Shown here piece after piece: positions 18,170 to 27,588 of a DNA stretch of 64,000 nucleotides. Source of the DNA: Bin80 sp965261255. Lineage in GTDB: Bacteria > Bacteroidota > Rhodothermia > Rhodothermales > Bin80. The DNA is taken from positions 2,418,001 to 2,482,000 of the forward strand of contig CBDHCQ010000004.1 in the NCBI GenBank assembly GCA_965261255.1, in the 5' to 3' direction. How positions within the stretch are numbered: position 1 is the first letter of the stretch; each line of letters starts with the position of its first letter. The position numbers and the translations under genes are program-made. A model generated the notes under the pieces. It was not told the DNA's origin and did no database searches. It saw only the letters and a list, made by a program, of their open reading frames with translations.

Positions 18170-19885
18170 TTATGTGAAGAGCTCGGCTTCAATGGCCTCG
18201 TTTACGCGCCTGTAGATGGTTTCGTGCAGATCTGCGTTTTCCCTGCGGTCTGTTTTAACCTCAATCAGGTTTGGACCTGCTGAAGCGGCCGCAGCCTGCC
18301 AGGATTCCTGGAATTGGGCACATGAGTCAACCAATGCATAAGGTATCTGAAATTGTTCTGCAGCAAACCGGAAGTCCATCCCATGGGGAGTTCCCAATAC
18401 CATTTCGAACGGTTCCTGCTCAAGGGCAATTGGAAGCATATTAAAAATGCCGCCGCCATTGTTATTGATGACTACAATGGTAATATCGCGATCTTTTAGT
18501 AGTGCCAGCGAGTTCAGGTCGTGCAACATGGCTAAATCTCCCAGCAATACAGTTCCCGACCCAGGCTGCCCCCGAGCAATTCCTGCTGCCGTAGCAAGTG
18601 TGCCGTCAATTCCACTTGCACCACGATTAGCAAAAACGCGTGGAGTCGTGTCTCTTTCCAGGAAAGCCTGCAAGTCCCGAATCGGCATGCTGCTGGCACC
18701 AAATATCCAATTTGGTTGGTCAGATAGTCGGGACAACATCCACGCTACAGAAGGTTCAGAGAGCTCATGGTCAATCAACGAGACTAGTGTACGCCGGGCC
18801 AAGGCGTTTGCACGCATCCATCCCTCACTCCAGGCGGCATGAGATCTACCTGGGGGTACCTCACCTAGTAAACAATTACAGAACCCGGAAATTCTCGACT
18901 GAATCCGATCCGTCAGTACGTGATGTGGATCAATCCTGTCCGAAGATGGCGCGATCAATGCATAAGTTTCGGGGCACGCATCTGACAAGTACTGTTGTAA
19001 TGCCTTGGATACCAGAGGCCCTCCAAAATGCAATATTACATCCGGGGAATACTGACGTGAAAACCTTTCGCTGCGCACAATCAAGTCAAAGAAGGTTACC
19101 ATGTTCTCTGCTGCGGGCACTGGTGCGCTAATATCTGCCATTAACGGCCACCCCAGGTGCTCTGCCAAGGCATGAATAGCTTTGCCTTCCTCGGGGCTCT
19201 GCAAGCGCCCGGCAATAATAAGCCCTCGCTGAGCTTCACAAATGCCCTGTACTAATCTTTGACTAGGCGCATAAGTACCCCCTGCCGAAGTCGTATACTG
19301 TGTTTGCCGACGTTCCTCTGTCGACCAGGTCATCTCCGGGATTGATTTCTCTTCCCGATCCTCTTCCAAAAGAGGTTCTCTGAACATGCAATTCAGATGC
19401 ACCGGCCCGGCACAGGCCCGATGCACTGCCTGATCAATAGTAGTCCTTATGTATGCTCCATCTTGCTCCGAAGCCGGTGCTGGCAAATCCACAAACCACC
19501 TCGGATAACGACCAAATAAATGCACTTGGTCAATAGTCTGGTTGGCGCCGGTATCGCGAAGCTCGGGAGGGCGGTCAGCCGTAAGGCAGATCATTGGCAC
19601 ATGCTCCATACTGGCTTCAACTATAGCCGGTAGACCATTTGCCGCCGCTGTACCTGAGGTAGTGATCCAAACACACGGCTTCCGGGTTGCCCGGCCGTAT
19701 CCAAGCGCGAAAAATGCACTGCCGCGTTCATCAAAATGAACCGTGCAGTGCGTGTCTGGATGGCTGATCGCTGCCAGCGCAAGAGGTGCACTTCTGAAAC
19801 CAGGAGTAACTATAAACTGATCAACTCCGCAGCGTACCAACTCGGCGATGATTAGATGTGCACGATGCGCATTGCTTTGGATCAT
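18170..19885 (-). CDS. menD: SEPHCHC synthase (MenD, ThDP enzyme)
   Basis: Thiamine-diphosphate enzyme that adds the 2-oxoglutarate-derived succinic semialdehyde unit to isochorismate. The 571-aa length is typical. The N-terminal pyrimidine-binding domain shows FIVTPGFRSAPLALAA and SGTAAANGLPAIVEASMEHVP followed by LTADRPPELRDTGANQTI, all MenD signatures. The ThDP motif GDLAMLHDLNSL...VVINNNGGGIFNMLP is near residue 430-470. It overlaps menF by 4 bp at its start and precedes menB by 13 bp. Confidence 0.96.
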   Translation of the reverse strand: MIQSNAHRAHLIIAELVRCGVDQFIVTPGFRSAPLALAAISHPDTHCTVHFDERGSAFFALGYGRATRKPCVWITTSGTAAANGLPAIVEASMEHVPMICLTADRPPELRDTGANQTIDQVHLFGRYPRWFVDLPAPASEQDGAYIRTTIDQAVHRACAGPVHLNCMFREPLLEEDREEKSIPEMTWSTEERRQTQYTTSAGGTYAPSQRLVQGICEAQRGLIIAGRLQSPEEGKAIHALAEHLGWPLMADISAPVPAAENMVTFFDLIVRSERFSRQYSPDVILHFGGPLVSKALQQYLSDACPETYALIAPSSDRIDPHHVLTDRIQSRISGFCNCLLGEVPPGRSHAAWSEGWMRANALARRTLVSLIDHELSEPSVAWMLSRLSDQPNWIFGASSMPIRDLQAFLERDTTPRVFANRGASGIDGTLATAAGIARGQPGSGTVLLGDLAMLHDLNSLALLKDRDITIVVINNNGGGIFNMLPIALEQEPFEMVLGTPHGMDFRFAAEQFQIPYALVDSCAQFQESWQAAAASAGPNLIEVKTDRRENADLHETIYRRVNEAIEAELFT

Positions 19886-21279
19886 GCGTATTGGAGGTCA
19901 GCCTGGACCGAAGAAGCATAGAGATCCAACACCTGTGCCAGCCCGCTGATCTTGTGTCCAATTTCATCCCATTCATCCGAAGGGGTTGATCCTCTGACGA
20001 CACCTGCACCTGAATAAAGCCGCATTATTGACCCCGACACAAGACCGGATCGTATCCCAGCGGCAAATTCGGCTTCATTTACACCTATCCAGCCTACCGG
20101 ACCTGCATACCAGCCACGATCGAATGGCTCCCGCTCCCGGATAACCTCCAAGGCCAAATCGGAGGGATACCCCCCAACTGCGGGGGATGGATGCAGGGCT
20201 TCCAATACATCCAGACTCGTGTACTCCTGGCGCAGGATTGCACGTAACCGTGAGACCAGATGTATCTCGGAGGCTAGCCGCATAATTGACGGCTGGACAT
20301 CCATCGTCACATAGGCGGCCAATCGTGCAATCTCCTCCTGTAGGCTGATGCGGACAAACTCGTGCTCCCGCTGCTCTTTTGCGCTCCCAAAGAGCTCATC
20401 AATCATCCGTGCATCCTCCGCATCGGAGCCCCCGCGCGGGCGCGTGCCTGCCACCGCCTCACTCTCCACCGAACGCCCCTCTCGCCTGAACAATCGCTCA
20501 GGAGACGCACCCAAAAATGCCGTCCCTGGTGTCGGTTCAAAAAGAAAATGAAAGCAACCGAGAGAGTTACTCCGAAGCTGCTGCAGAATAGTCACCGGTT
20601 CCGGAGGAGCTGGAAAATCAACCGTGGTTTCTCTTGCTAGAACTACTTTATCCAAAGGAGAGTGTTGAACCGCGCGGAGCACCCAGCCAACAATAGACTC
20701 CCATTTTCGGATATCTGGACAAAAACGATACCTGATAGGCTTTGGGAGTTGTTTGAACCCTTGAGCAGTCACCCGAATTGCCTCAATCTGGCTGAGAATC
20801 AGGCTCGTCCGCGCTCGGTCATCGGGCAATACGACGTTACAGCGGAGCATCGTGCCCTTTGAATTCTTGCGAACTTCAAATCTTGGCAGAACAAATCGCC
20901 ACGCACCAAACGAATTCCACTGCACTTCATGCGGTGGACAAAGGTCGAAGCGAATGCCTCCATAGTATCTGACGCCATGCTCACAACCTGAGAGCATCGA
21001 TCCAAGTCCACTGCGTAACGCCGCCAAGTCAGCAGCAGTGGGAGAATACTGGCAATCTGCCTCCCCAATCGCGGCAACCTCCATACCATAATCCCGCCCT
21101 GACCAGTAGATACGTGCCTCCAGCGGATAGTTTGCCAACCATGTGAGCGGAGAGACGCCGTCAAATGCCACGGAAGCCGTAGCTATTCTCGCTTTAGAAG
21201 AGGTGTCTGGTTGTTCCAGAAGGCATCGGACCTTCGCCTGCAGCTCGCTTATCGCGTCAATATAAACGCCATTTATCAT
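19882..21279 (-). CDS. menF: Isochorismate synthase
   Basis: Chorismate-binding (MST family) enzyme that makes isochorismate, the entry step of the classical menaquinone route. The 465-aa protein has the family blocks PLDKVVLARE with the general-base lysine, FLGASPERLF, SEAVAGTRPRG, EIHLVSRL, ALHPSPAVGGYP, GWYAGPVGWIG and a C-terminal WDEIGHK with the metal-binding glutamate. It overlaps both the membrane-protein gene before it and menD after it by 4 bp. Genomic position separates it from siderophore-type homologues. Confidence 0.94.
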   Translation of the reverse strand: MINGVYIDAISELQAKVRCLLEQPDTSSKARIATASVAFDGVSPLTWLANYPLEARIYWSGRDYGMEVAAIGEADCQYSPTAADLAALRSGLGSMLSGCEHGVRYYGGIRFDLCPPHEVQWNSFGAWRFVLPRFEVRKNSKGTMLRCNVVLPDDRARTSLILSQIEAIRVTAQGFKQLPKPIRYRFCPDIRKWESIVGWVLRAVQHSPLDKVVLARETTVDFPAPPEPVTILQQLRSNSLGCFHFLFEPTPGTAFLGASPERLFRREGRSVESEAVAGTRPRGGSDAEDARMIDELFGSAKEQREHEFVRISLQEEIARLAAYVTMDVQPSIMRLASEIHLVSRLRAILRQEYTSLDVLEALHPSPAVGGYPSDLALEVIREREPFDRGWYAGPVGWIGVNEAEFAAGIRSGLVSGSIMRLYSGAGVVRGSTPSDEWDEIGHKISGLAQVLDLYASSVQADLQYA

Positions 21280-21935
21280 AAGTTTTTCCTCCCTCGAGGC
21301 ACCTTCTTCTTGAATACATGTTGGATGATTTTCTGCTCAATGTCCGCAAAATTGGCAAGATTAACGCCTTGACGCAATGCACTGCGAACAATAAAGGCTC
21401 TCAATATATGGTCCGGTACCGGTAGTTTATACATTGATTTCCAGCACCGGACTATAAGCGGCCGCATCAAATATGACAATACGCCCCACCGCAAACATAC
21501 GAACCCGATCAGCCCCACAGCTACAGCCTGGTATTGACCTGACATAGCTAATATGGACATTGTTGCAGCATAAAGTATCGCCTGCATCAGCACCGCATCC
21601 AACACCCTCAACAGGGGCGATATCCGACGATTTACCAGCGCCGGCGCGAGTATCTGCCACACTGGAAAAAAAATCAGCACAACTACAGCGACATGCCACG
21701 GAGCATAGTAGATTAGACCCAATGCAAGCAGCCATGCGGACAGTGTGTGCGGGGACCGAATCCACGTATCGGCTCGCGCCAGATGTACCTCAATCGGCTC
21801 GCGTTCGAAAACTTCGGCTGCGTATTCGTTTAGAAGGGAGACCGTGGTTCTGTACCAAACACCGGACTCAGTAAGGATACCCTGTGGGGTATCCCGGTAT
21901 ATAACCGTATTCTTCGGCCACAGTGGCGAAGCCAT
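21276..21935 (-). CDS. Membrane protein of unknown function, first gene of the men row
   Basis: A 219-aa protein with about four hydrophobic helices between residues 63 and 165 (for example LSAWLLALGLIYYAPWHVAV). It has a soluble N-terminal part of about 60 residues and a basic C-terminal tail ending in KKKVPRGRKNL. I recognise no catalytic motif or family. Its stop overlaps the menF start by 4 bp, so it is part of the men transcript and is its first gene. It might anchor or regulate the pathway at the membrane, but there is no direct evidence for this. Confidence 0.72.
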   Translation of the reverse strand: MASPLWPKNTVIYRDTPQGILTESGVWYRTTVSLLNEYAAEVFEREPIEVHLARADTWIRSPHTLSAWLLALGLIYYAPWHVAVVVLIFFPVWQILAPALVNRRISPLLRVLDAVLMQAILYAATMSILAMSGQYQAVAVGLIGFVCLRWGVLSYLMRPLIVRCWKSMYKLPVPDHILRAFIVRSALRQGVNLANFADIEQKIIQHVFKKKVPRGRKNL

Positions 21936-22006
21936 GTACGCAGTCGCTCAAGAACCGAGGGCTTCAACCCCGACAGTACATCGTTGTTGCCCTACAAAAA
22001 CGAACA

Positions 22007-23047
22007 TCACTGCGATCCAATGTTGATGAAATATTGGAGTCGCTCGGGAGAAACCGTTACCTGACGTAACATCAAATCAGGTGGATATTGTGCAATCGGT
22101 TTGACATGCCCAGTAGTATCAGCAAATATCTGATCGTACGATACCATGGCCTGAATAAACTGGGATTGCTGTGCCTCGGAGAATTTTGACAAAGGCACCT
22201 GATAAGTGATCGTCACGAACTCTGGATCAAGCTGGACAGTATTGTTTCCGTCAAGAAGACCTTCTATCTCAACTCTTACATGCTCTTTTTGACCCTCGGT
22301 GTACTGTGATGCGAGTTGTGTGACTGTCGTCTCCCTTATGGACAGGTTTACTAGACCAGCCAATGAATCAAACAGGTTTACAGAGTAATGTACTGTATCA
22401 CTAACGCCCTCAACAGTATCCGAGTCTGTCGGCCATGCTTCCAGTTGACCTACAACAGATGCCGGGCCAAGAATGCGGACACTGTCGGGATCAATTTGCA
22501 CAGCCCCCGTCAAGAAGTATGGTGACCGGGGCACAAATACAACGCGTGACTCAATGGGAACCATGCGTTCCATTTTGGCCTCCTTTTGCAGATGTATACG
22601 CTCTGGCACGATGCTTTCTATTGTTATCTCTTCCGGTAGGCGAAGTAGTAATTGTGTTTCCAGTTCAGGGACCGTCGCATCAAAAGTAATTGGGCTGCTC
22701 CAGAAACGCGCCTGGAAACGCTGTACCAACAGGCTTCTGCCTGGGCCATGCAAGGTCGTGCGGATGATCTTTGGCAAAGGTTGCGTCAATGCCGAATCTG
22801 CGTCAAGCCCCGAAACACACGAAGAGGAGTATGCCTGTTGCTGTGACGCGCACGTTGCATATTCAACAGATATGTAATGGTTCTCTGACAGACTTAGCAG
22901 AAGCCATATTAAAATGGAAGCCATCAGGCTGAAAATCATCGCCCGTCGCCGAATTCCCGGCGGCCTCGTAGACTCGCCAACAGTTGATGGATCCTCAAAT
23001 ATTGCTCCTCGGACCCGGTACCATAACTGTCGTAATACACCCGGCAT
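22007..23047 (-). CDS. YbbR/CdaR-like single-pass membrane protein
   Basis: A 346-aa protein with a cytoplasmic N-terminus of about 35 residues, one membrane helix (MIFSLMASILIWLLLSLSEN), and a long extracytoplasmic part rich in beta-strand. Short repeats such as DPDSVRILGPASVV and DPEFVTITYQVPL resemble YbbR domains, which in other bacteria (CdaR) can sit beside the diadenylate cyclase CdaA. No cdaA gene is next to it here. The family call is based on domain layout and typical phrases, and is moderate. It lies 71 bp upstream of the men row and could share its transcript. Confidence 0.6.
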   Translation of the reverse strand: MPGVLRQLWYRVRGAIFEDPSTVGESTRPPGIRRRAMIFSLMASILIWLLLSLSENHYISVEYATCASQQQAYSSSCVSGLDADSALTQPLPKIIRTTLHGPGRSLLVQRFQARFWSSPITFDATVPELETQLLLRLPEEITIESIVPERIHLQKEAKMERMVPIESRVVFVPRSPYFLTGAVQIDPDSVRILGPASVVGQLEAWPTDSDTVEGVSDTVHYSVNLFDSLAGLVNLSIRETTVTQLASQYTEGQKEHVRVEIEGLLDGNNTVQLDPEFVTITYQVPLSKFSEAQQSQFIQAMVSYDQIFADTTGHVKPIAQYPPDLMLRQVTVSPERLQYFINIGSQ

Positions 23048-23109
23048 ATAACGGTTACTGATGAACTGATTGGATGTGAGTTACTTCAAAAACATGTCAC
23101 TGGATGGTG

Positions 23110-24366
23110 TCAACAATTTAAATCCATCTTCTCTGCCATATTACGATACATCTCTATCAAAGAACGCACAGAGTTGTCCCAATTGTAACGTTCCAGTACA
23201 GCCTGGTGTCCATTTGAGGCCATCTGCTTGCGACGAGCAGGATTCCCGTAAAGTTCAACCAGACACGAAGCAAGAGCTTCGTGATCCCCGTAAGGTACCA
23301 CTGCTCCACAATCCGTTGCTTCAACAACTTGCTGCATGTATGTGCAGTTGGTCGTGATGAGCGGACGTTGCAGGTACATGTAGTGAAATAGCTTATGTGT
23401 CACCGTCTTATCGGTATGTTCGGATTTTACCTGAGGAATCAGGCAGACATCACTGGCTAGAATGTAACTCTTGATTTCCTCCTGAGGCCGCCAACCCTCA
23501 AACACCACATGATCAGTAATTCCAAGTAATTCTGCTTGCTTTTCCAATTCCGGTCGAATGCTACCGTCCCCGACAATGACCAGCCTTGCCGGACAGTGTT
23601 TCAGGACCAACGGTATGGTATCCAGCAGGAAACCCAGACCTCGATGCAAATTAATCCCCCCGGTATAAACAAGTGTGAATGCAGATTTATGTGTTTCAAT
23701 AATGTCTTCCTTCACGGGATAACGATCGAAGGCCGCAATATTAATCGTATTTGGCAACACGGTTATTTTCTTTTCGGGGCAGCCCAGCTCAACGTAGTGG
23801 TCCCGCATCGTATCGGCGGTTACAATAATATGCCTGGCAATTTCGGTCCATTTTTTTTCCAACGCTTTCCATCCACGAAGATTGATGAACAGCTTGCCAG
23901 GAAATCGTGTGCTCCACGCATATTGTGCTAGAGCGGCAGTCCATACTTCGTGTAGGTCCGCTACCACCGGGACGCCTACACGTTTTCCTGCCCGCAGTGC
24001 ACCACCGCACATGTACAGATCATGTGCATGAATAACATCAAAGCTGTGCTGCTTTCTCAGTTGTTGAACTTGTCGTGCAATGTACCAGGACAGGACGGGA
24101 ATCGTACCTGCAAGCCCGCGCATCCAGTTACGGATTTTTGGAGGCACATGCCGACGTACGATGGTGAACCCCTGATAGCCTTCAATTGGAGCTCTGGTAT
24201 CAGGAGCAAGGATCAGTAGCACGACTTCAAATCCGGCCTTCGCCAAGGCACTTGCTTCATTCTCAACGCGAACATCCGGTGGAAACGGTTGATCTAGAAT
24301 CATCAGAATCCGATATGGATTTTGCGATTCGGCCTTGCCGTATTCCAGTGCTACTCTCACGCTCAT
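23110..24366 (-). CDS. Glycosyltransferase family 4 protein
   Basis: The product (418 aa from ATG 24366; a TTG is one codon upstream) is a two-domain GT-B enzyme. ILMILDQPFPPDVRVENEA near residue 20 is the common GT4 N-terminal block, followed by VIHAHDLYMCGGALRAGK. The C-terminal domain shows LVYTGGINLHRGL, LVIVGDGS and a nucleotide-sugar-binding region near VCLIPQVKSEHTDKTVTHKLFHYM. It lies 62 bp before the YbbR-like gene on the same strand. The acceptor is unknown; a surface polysaccharide is usual for this family. Confidence 0.9.
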   Translation of the reverse strand: MSVRVALEYGKAESQNPYRILMILDQPFPPDVRVENEASALAKAGFEVVLLILAPDTRAPIEGYQGFTIVRRHVPPKIRNWMRGLAGTIPVLSWYIARQVQQLRKQHSFDVIHAHDLYMCGGALRAGKRVGVPVVADLHEVWTAALAQYAWSTRFPGKLFINLRGWKALEKKWTEIARHIIVTADTMRDHYVELGCPEKKITVLPNTINIAAFDRYPVKEDIIETHKSAFTLVYTGGINLHRGLGFLLDTIPLVLKHCPARLVIVGDGSIRPELEKQAELLGITDHVVFEGWRPQEEIKSYILASDVCLIPQVKSEHTDKTVTHKLFHYMYLQRPLITTNCTYMQQVVEATDCGAVVPYGDHEALASCLVELYGNPARRKQMASNGHQAVLERYNWDNSVRSLIEMYRNMAEKMDLNC

Positions 24367-24723
24367 CAATACAAATACAGAGAAAGTGGAAACCCAGTTT
24401 ATGGCGAAGAGCTCAAATTACTGAGAAATACCGTACCTTGGAAAACCAAAAACGGATTGAGCTTAGTTTTGTGCGCACTGCAACGATCCTCCCGCACGTT
24501 TTAGATCTCGGCATCAATTTAGAGACAGCACTTCCAGGTTTCTCTTACGAGTATATCTGCGGGCAGCCTGGCCCGTTTGAACGAATGTTCCTCATCTAAT
24601 CTATGCACGAGTTGACCGTGATATTGGAATGCCTGTGGCCCAGACAGGCTATCGGTCAAAGCGTCCGTCCTGATTTCCTCCGTGGTCGGGGGCAAATCCT
24701 TTGAAAAATACTCTTGTCACAGC
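24367..24723. other. Divergent region before the SLC13 permease
   Basis: Contains no supported gene; open frames here are shadows. It holds the nested inverted repeat at 24612-24659, which would form a stem in the leader of the permease transcript. Confidence 0.5.
24612..24659 (+). promoter_or_regulatory. Nested inverted repeat in the permease leader
   Basis: Outer arms ttgaccg (24612-24618) and cggtcaa (24653-24659) enclose inner arms gcctgt (24631-24636) and acaggc (24644-24649) around the loop ggcccag. All pairs are perfect. It ends 64 nt before the permease ATG. It could be a structured RNA leader or a pair of operator half-sites. No U-run follows. Confidence 0.4.
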
Positions 24724-27105
24724 ATGCTAGGCACCGATATCATTATTGTCCTTGCCATCGTCCTGGTCGCGGTCGTCCTTTTCGTCACTGAGTGGGTGCG
24801 CTACGACGGCGTAGCACTCATAGTCCTGCTCGCGTTGGCCATCAGCGGCGTGATCCCAATGTCGCGAGCTGTTGAAGGATTTGCGAATCCCGCTGTCGTC
24901 ACTATCGCGGCGGTACTTGTGTTGAGTGGAGGATTATATCGCACCGGTGTTGCCAACCTTCTCGGGACCCAGGTGATTCGCTTTGGCGGGGCTTCCCCGG
25001 TACGTCTTACTGCGCTCATGATGCTCACTGCTGGGTTTATGTCCGGCTTAATGAATAATATTGCGGCCACAGCGCTTCTGCTGCCGGTGGTGCTTGACAT
25101 TGCCCGCCGCCTCGGGATACGTCCTTCCAGACTCCTCATCCCACTTGCTTTTGCCTCACTTCTGGGAGGGATGACCACGCTCATTGGGACTGGACCAAAT
25201 ATTCTTCTTTCAAACATTCTTGAACGCTCGGGTCAGGGCGCGTTCGGGCTCTTCTCCTTCACTCCGCTTGGCACGGCTGCGCTTGTCCTAGGCATTCTGT
25301 ATATGATCCTCGTTGGGCGTCACCTCCTCCCGGACCGGCGCTCCAAAAGTGACAGATCGATAACGGAAGTGGATCTGCTGGACCGCTACGCTTTGGAAGA
25401 GATGGTTTTCTGTTTGCGGGTTCCAAAATCCTCAGATCTTAATGGCCGGAACCTCGTGCAGATACAGCTTGGGCGCGCCTTGGGTGCCAATTTGCTCGCT
25501 GTCCAGCGGAATGGCAACCTCCTTCGAGCCCCCAAGCCGGAGTTTGCGCTGCAAGCTGAAGATGTGCTCATCTTTGCAGGCTCCTCCGATGCGATGGATG
25601 ATTTGCGGTCGTGGGGGCAATTGGAGAGTGATGGTGACCTGATAGGCCCTCTGAGATCTCTGTTCAAGAAGACCGCAGGCTTCGCTCAGGCAGAAATTGC
25701 ACCAAATTCTAGCATCGCCGGAAAAACTGTGCGGGAACTAGATGTACGTAATCGCTTCCAAGTCCAAATCATAGCTATCCGGCGTGGGAATAAGACACGC
25801 AGTGCTTCTCTCCAGGAAATCCGACTGAAAGCGGGAGACATCCTGCTCGTGCTTGGACATCAGGAATACCTGAATCGACACCCCTTCGCGAATGAGTTCT
25901 CCTCAATTACCCAGATGGACCTTGATACCGCCACCCGGGAGTACGGTCTTGATCGCTGCCTGACACAACTCGAAATACCGGAAGGTTCTGGACTACACGG
26001 ACGCACCTTGGCGTCTACCCGCCTTGGCCATGCTTTCGGCCTTACGGTCATTGAGATTGAGCGTAGCGATGAATCAGGTAGCAGGCGTATTTTTCTTCCG
26101 AATGCCTCTAACCTTCTGAAATCCGGCGACCGTCTCATTGTACAAGGAGGCCCAGAGTCCTATGCAGTGTTCCGGTCCCTCCAGTTACTTCAGACTCATG
26201 AAACTGATGGCGCTTCCCTGATAAAGGAATTGGAGTCCGAAGAGGTAGGGTTTGCAGAGACCACGCTTTCCCCTACCTCAAAGAATATCGTAGGGAGATC
26301 ACTGAGCGAAATCTTTTTTCGGGATTCTTATGGTCTGACCCTCCTCGCAATTTGGCGCGGCGGAGAGACCCTCCACTCGGACATCCGTCTCAATGAAACC
26401 CCGCTGCAGTTCGGGGACGCTTTTCTCGTCTATGGCCGGCGAAATAAAGTTCATTTGCTTGAGAAAGATAGGCGCTTCCTGGTACTGACGGCCGAGCTCA
26501 GTGAGATATTCAGGATACGCCGTGCCCCGATCGCGGGGGCGATCATGCTGGGTGTCATCCTCTCCGCCTCGATCAGCCTCTTTCCGGTGCACATCGCCGC
26601 ACTTCTCGGAGCGCTCCTCATGGTGTTCACTGGTTGCCTGAGAGGAAACGAAGTGTACAAACTTATCGAGTGGCGCGTTGTCGTCCTACTCGGCGGCATG
26701 TTGGCGCTCGGGTTGGCGATGGAGGAATCTGGTGCCGCCGAACTTTTGGCACGCGAAGTCATCGGACGGGCCGCAGATGCCGGTCCCCGATTCCTGATTG
26801 GGAGCCTTTTCCTGCTTTGCGCTCTTGCAGCGCAATTTGTGCCCACTTCGGCAGTAGCCGTCCTGGTGGCCCCGATCGCACTGAGTACAGCGTTGGAGTT
26901 GGGGATCTCCGCTGAGGCCTTGCTCATGGTTGTTGCTATTGGATCATCGTGCGCATTTTTGACTCCCTTTGGTCACCCTGTGAATCTTCTTGTTATGAGT
27001 GTCGGCGGATACAAAGTAACGGACTATACGCGCACCGGGGCACCTCTTTTTGTCCTATTGCTTCTCTTGGTTGTCTTCTTGTTGCCCGTAGTTTGGCCGC
27101 TATGA
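24724..27105 (+). CDS. SLC13/DASS-type anion permease with four RCK_C (TrkA-C) domains
   Basis: The product is 793 aa from ATG 24724; an upstream GTG at 24682 is in frame but adds an unlikely hydrophilic tail. The N-terminal half-transporter (about residues 1-205) includes the NNIAATALLLP and IGTGPNILLSNIL helix-loop typical of SLC13/ArsB-type carriers; the C-terminal half (about 590-793) has FVPTSAVAVLVAP and a GHPVNLLVM hairpin. Between them lie four TrkA-C-like modules of about 75 residues, each ending in a gDxLlv-like strand (EDVLIFAG, GDILLVLG, GDRLIVQG, GDAFLVYG). Sulfate or carboxylate transport is likely from family knowledge. It is more G+C-rich than its neighbours and stands alone. 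Confidence 0.88.
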   Translation: MLGTDIIIVLAIVLVAVVLFVTEWVRYDGVALIVLLALAISGVIPMSRAVEGFANPAVVTIAAVLVLSGGLYRTGVANLLGTQVIRFGGASPVRLTALMMLTAGFMSGLMNNIAATALLLPVVLDIARRLGIRPSRLLIPLAFASLLGGMTTLIGTGPNILLSNILERSGQGAFGLFSFTPLGTAALVLGILYMILVGRHLLPDRRSKSDRSITEVDLLDRYALEEMVFCLRVPKSSDLNGRNLVQIQLGRALGANLLAVQRNGNLLRAPKPEFALQAEDVLIFAGSSDAMDDLRSWGQLESDGDLIGPLRSLFKKTAGFAQAEIAPNSSIAGKTVRELDVRNRFQVQIIAIRRGNKTRSASLQEIRLKAGDILLVLGHQEYLNRHPFANEFSSITQMDLDTATREYGLDRCLTQLEIPEGSGLHGRTLASTRLGHAFGLTVIEIERSDESGSRRIFLPNASNLLKSGDRLIVQGGPESYAVFRSLQLLQTHETDGASLIKELESEEVGFAETTLSPTSKNIVGRSLSEIFFRDSYGLTLLAIWRGGETLHSDIRLNETPLQFGDAFLVYGRRNKVHLLEKDRRFLVLTAELSEIFRIRRAPIAGAIMLGVILSASISLFPVHIAALLGALLMVFTGCLRGNEVYKLIEWRVVVLLGGMLALGLAMEESGAAELLAREVIGRAADAGPRFLIGSLFLLCALAAQFVPTSAVAVLVAPIALSTALELGISAEALLMVVAIGSSCAFLTPFGHPVNLLVMSVGGYKVTDYTRTGAPLFVLLLLLVVFLLPVVWPL

Positions 27106-27172
27106 TACCTGGCCGCACGCTGTGTTTCGGTTAAGACCCGTGGGCCTAACAGTCATTGCAACAACGGTAGGT

Positions 27173-27200
27173 CATAACCACTCTACCATAACCACTCTAC
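27173..27200. repeat. Tandem direct repeat, 2 x 14 bp
   Basis: The unit cataaccactctac occurs twice in perfect head-to-tail copies at 27173-27186 and 27187-27200 in a gene-free region. It may be a slippage duplication or two adjacent binding sites. Confidence 0.7.
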
Positions 27201-27537
27201 GGTGATACCATTAAGTATCGCTGGCGAAATTCGTACGTGACGCTGAAAAGGACCAAACATTGGAGCAAAGGGAATTCGTCAAATTCGCCCAGTAAGAAGA
27301 TTGCGGGCCTTGCAGACAAGGATCCAGAGAACGTTCAACTCAAGAAAATCTCTGCCTCCTGGAACTGCTTTACGCTCCAAGTGAGGAAATAATTCCTGAT
27401 CAGCCCCCGAATCAGTGAACAGCTCGGGGACTGGTTACTTCTTTGGATGAGATTCTCTAAGGGGGGCTCGATGTAATGAAGAAGTGAGATCGGCTACAAG
27501 GGTGCCAAATGGTAGCCAATCAGCAGAGTATGCTTCA

Positions 27538-27588
27538 AAACCGGACTGAAAGGCGGCGAAAGGTTCGCCTTTTCGGTTTATCGCCGCC
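27538..27588 (-). terminator. Hairpin downstream of the YfhO gene
   Basis: Read on the minus strand after the stop at 27591, ggcggcga (27581-27588) pairs with tcgccgcc (27552-27559), and the arms aaaccg and cggttt (27574-27579 with 27538-27543) pair around an aaggcg/cgcctt core, ending in a short T-run. The two pairings are mutually exclusive in part. Placement and the T-run fit a terminator for yfhO; the score is moderate because the structure is imperfect. Confidence 0.4.

Noticed and set aside
27404..27430. ccccga...tcgggg hairpin
   Set aside because: Six base pairs with a 13-nt loop and no U-run; too weak to call a terminator.
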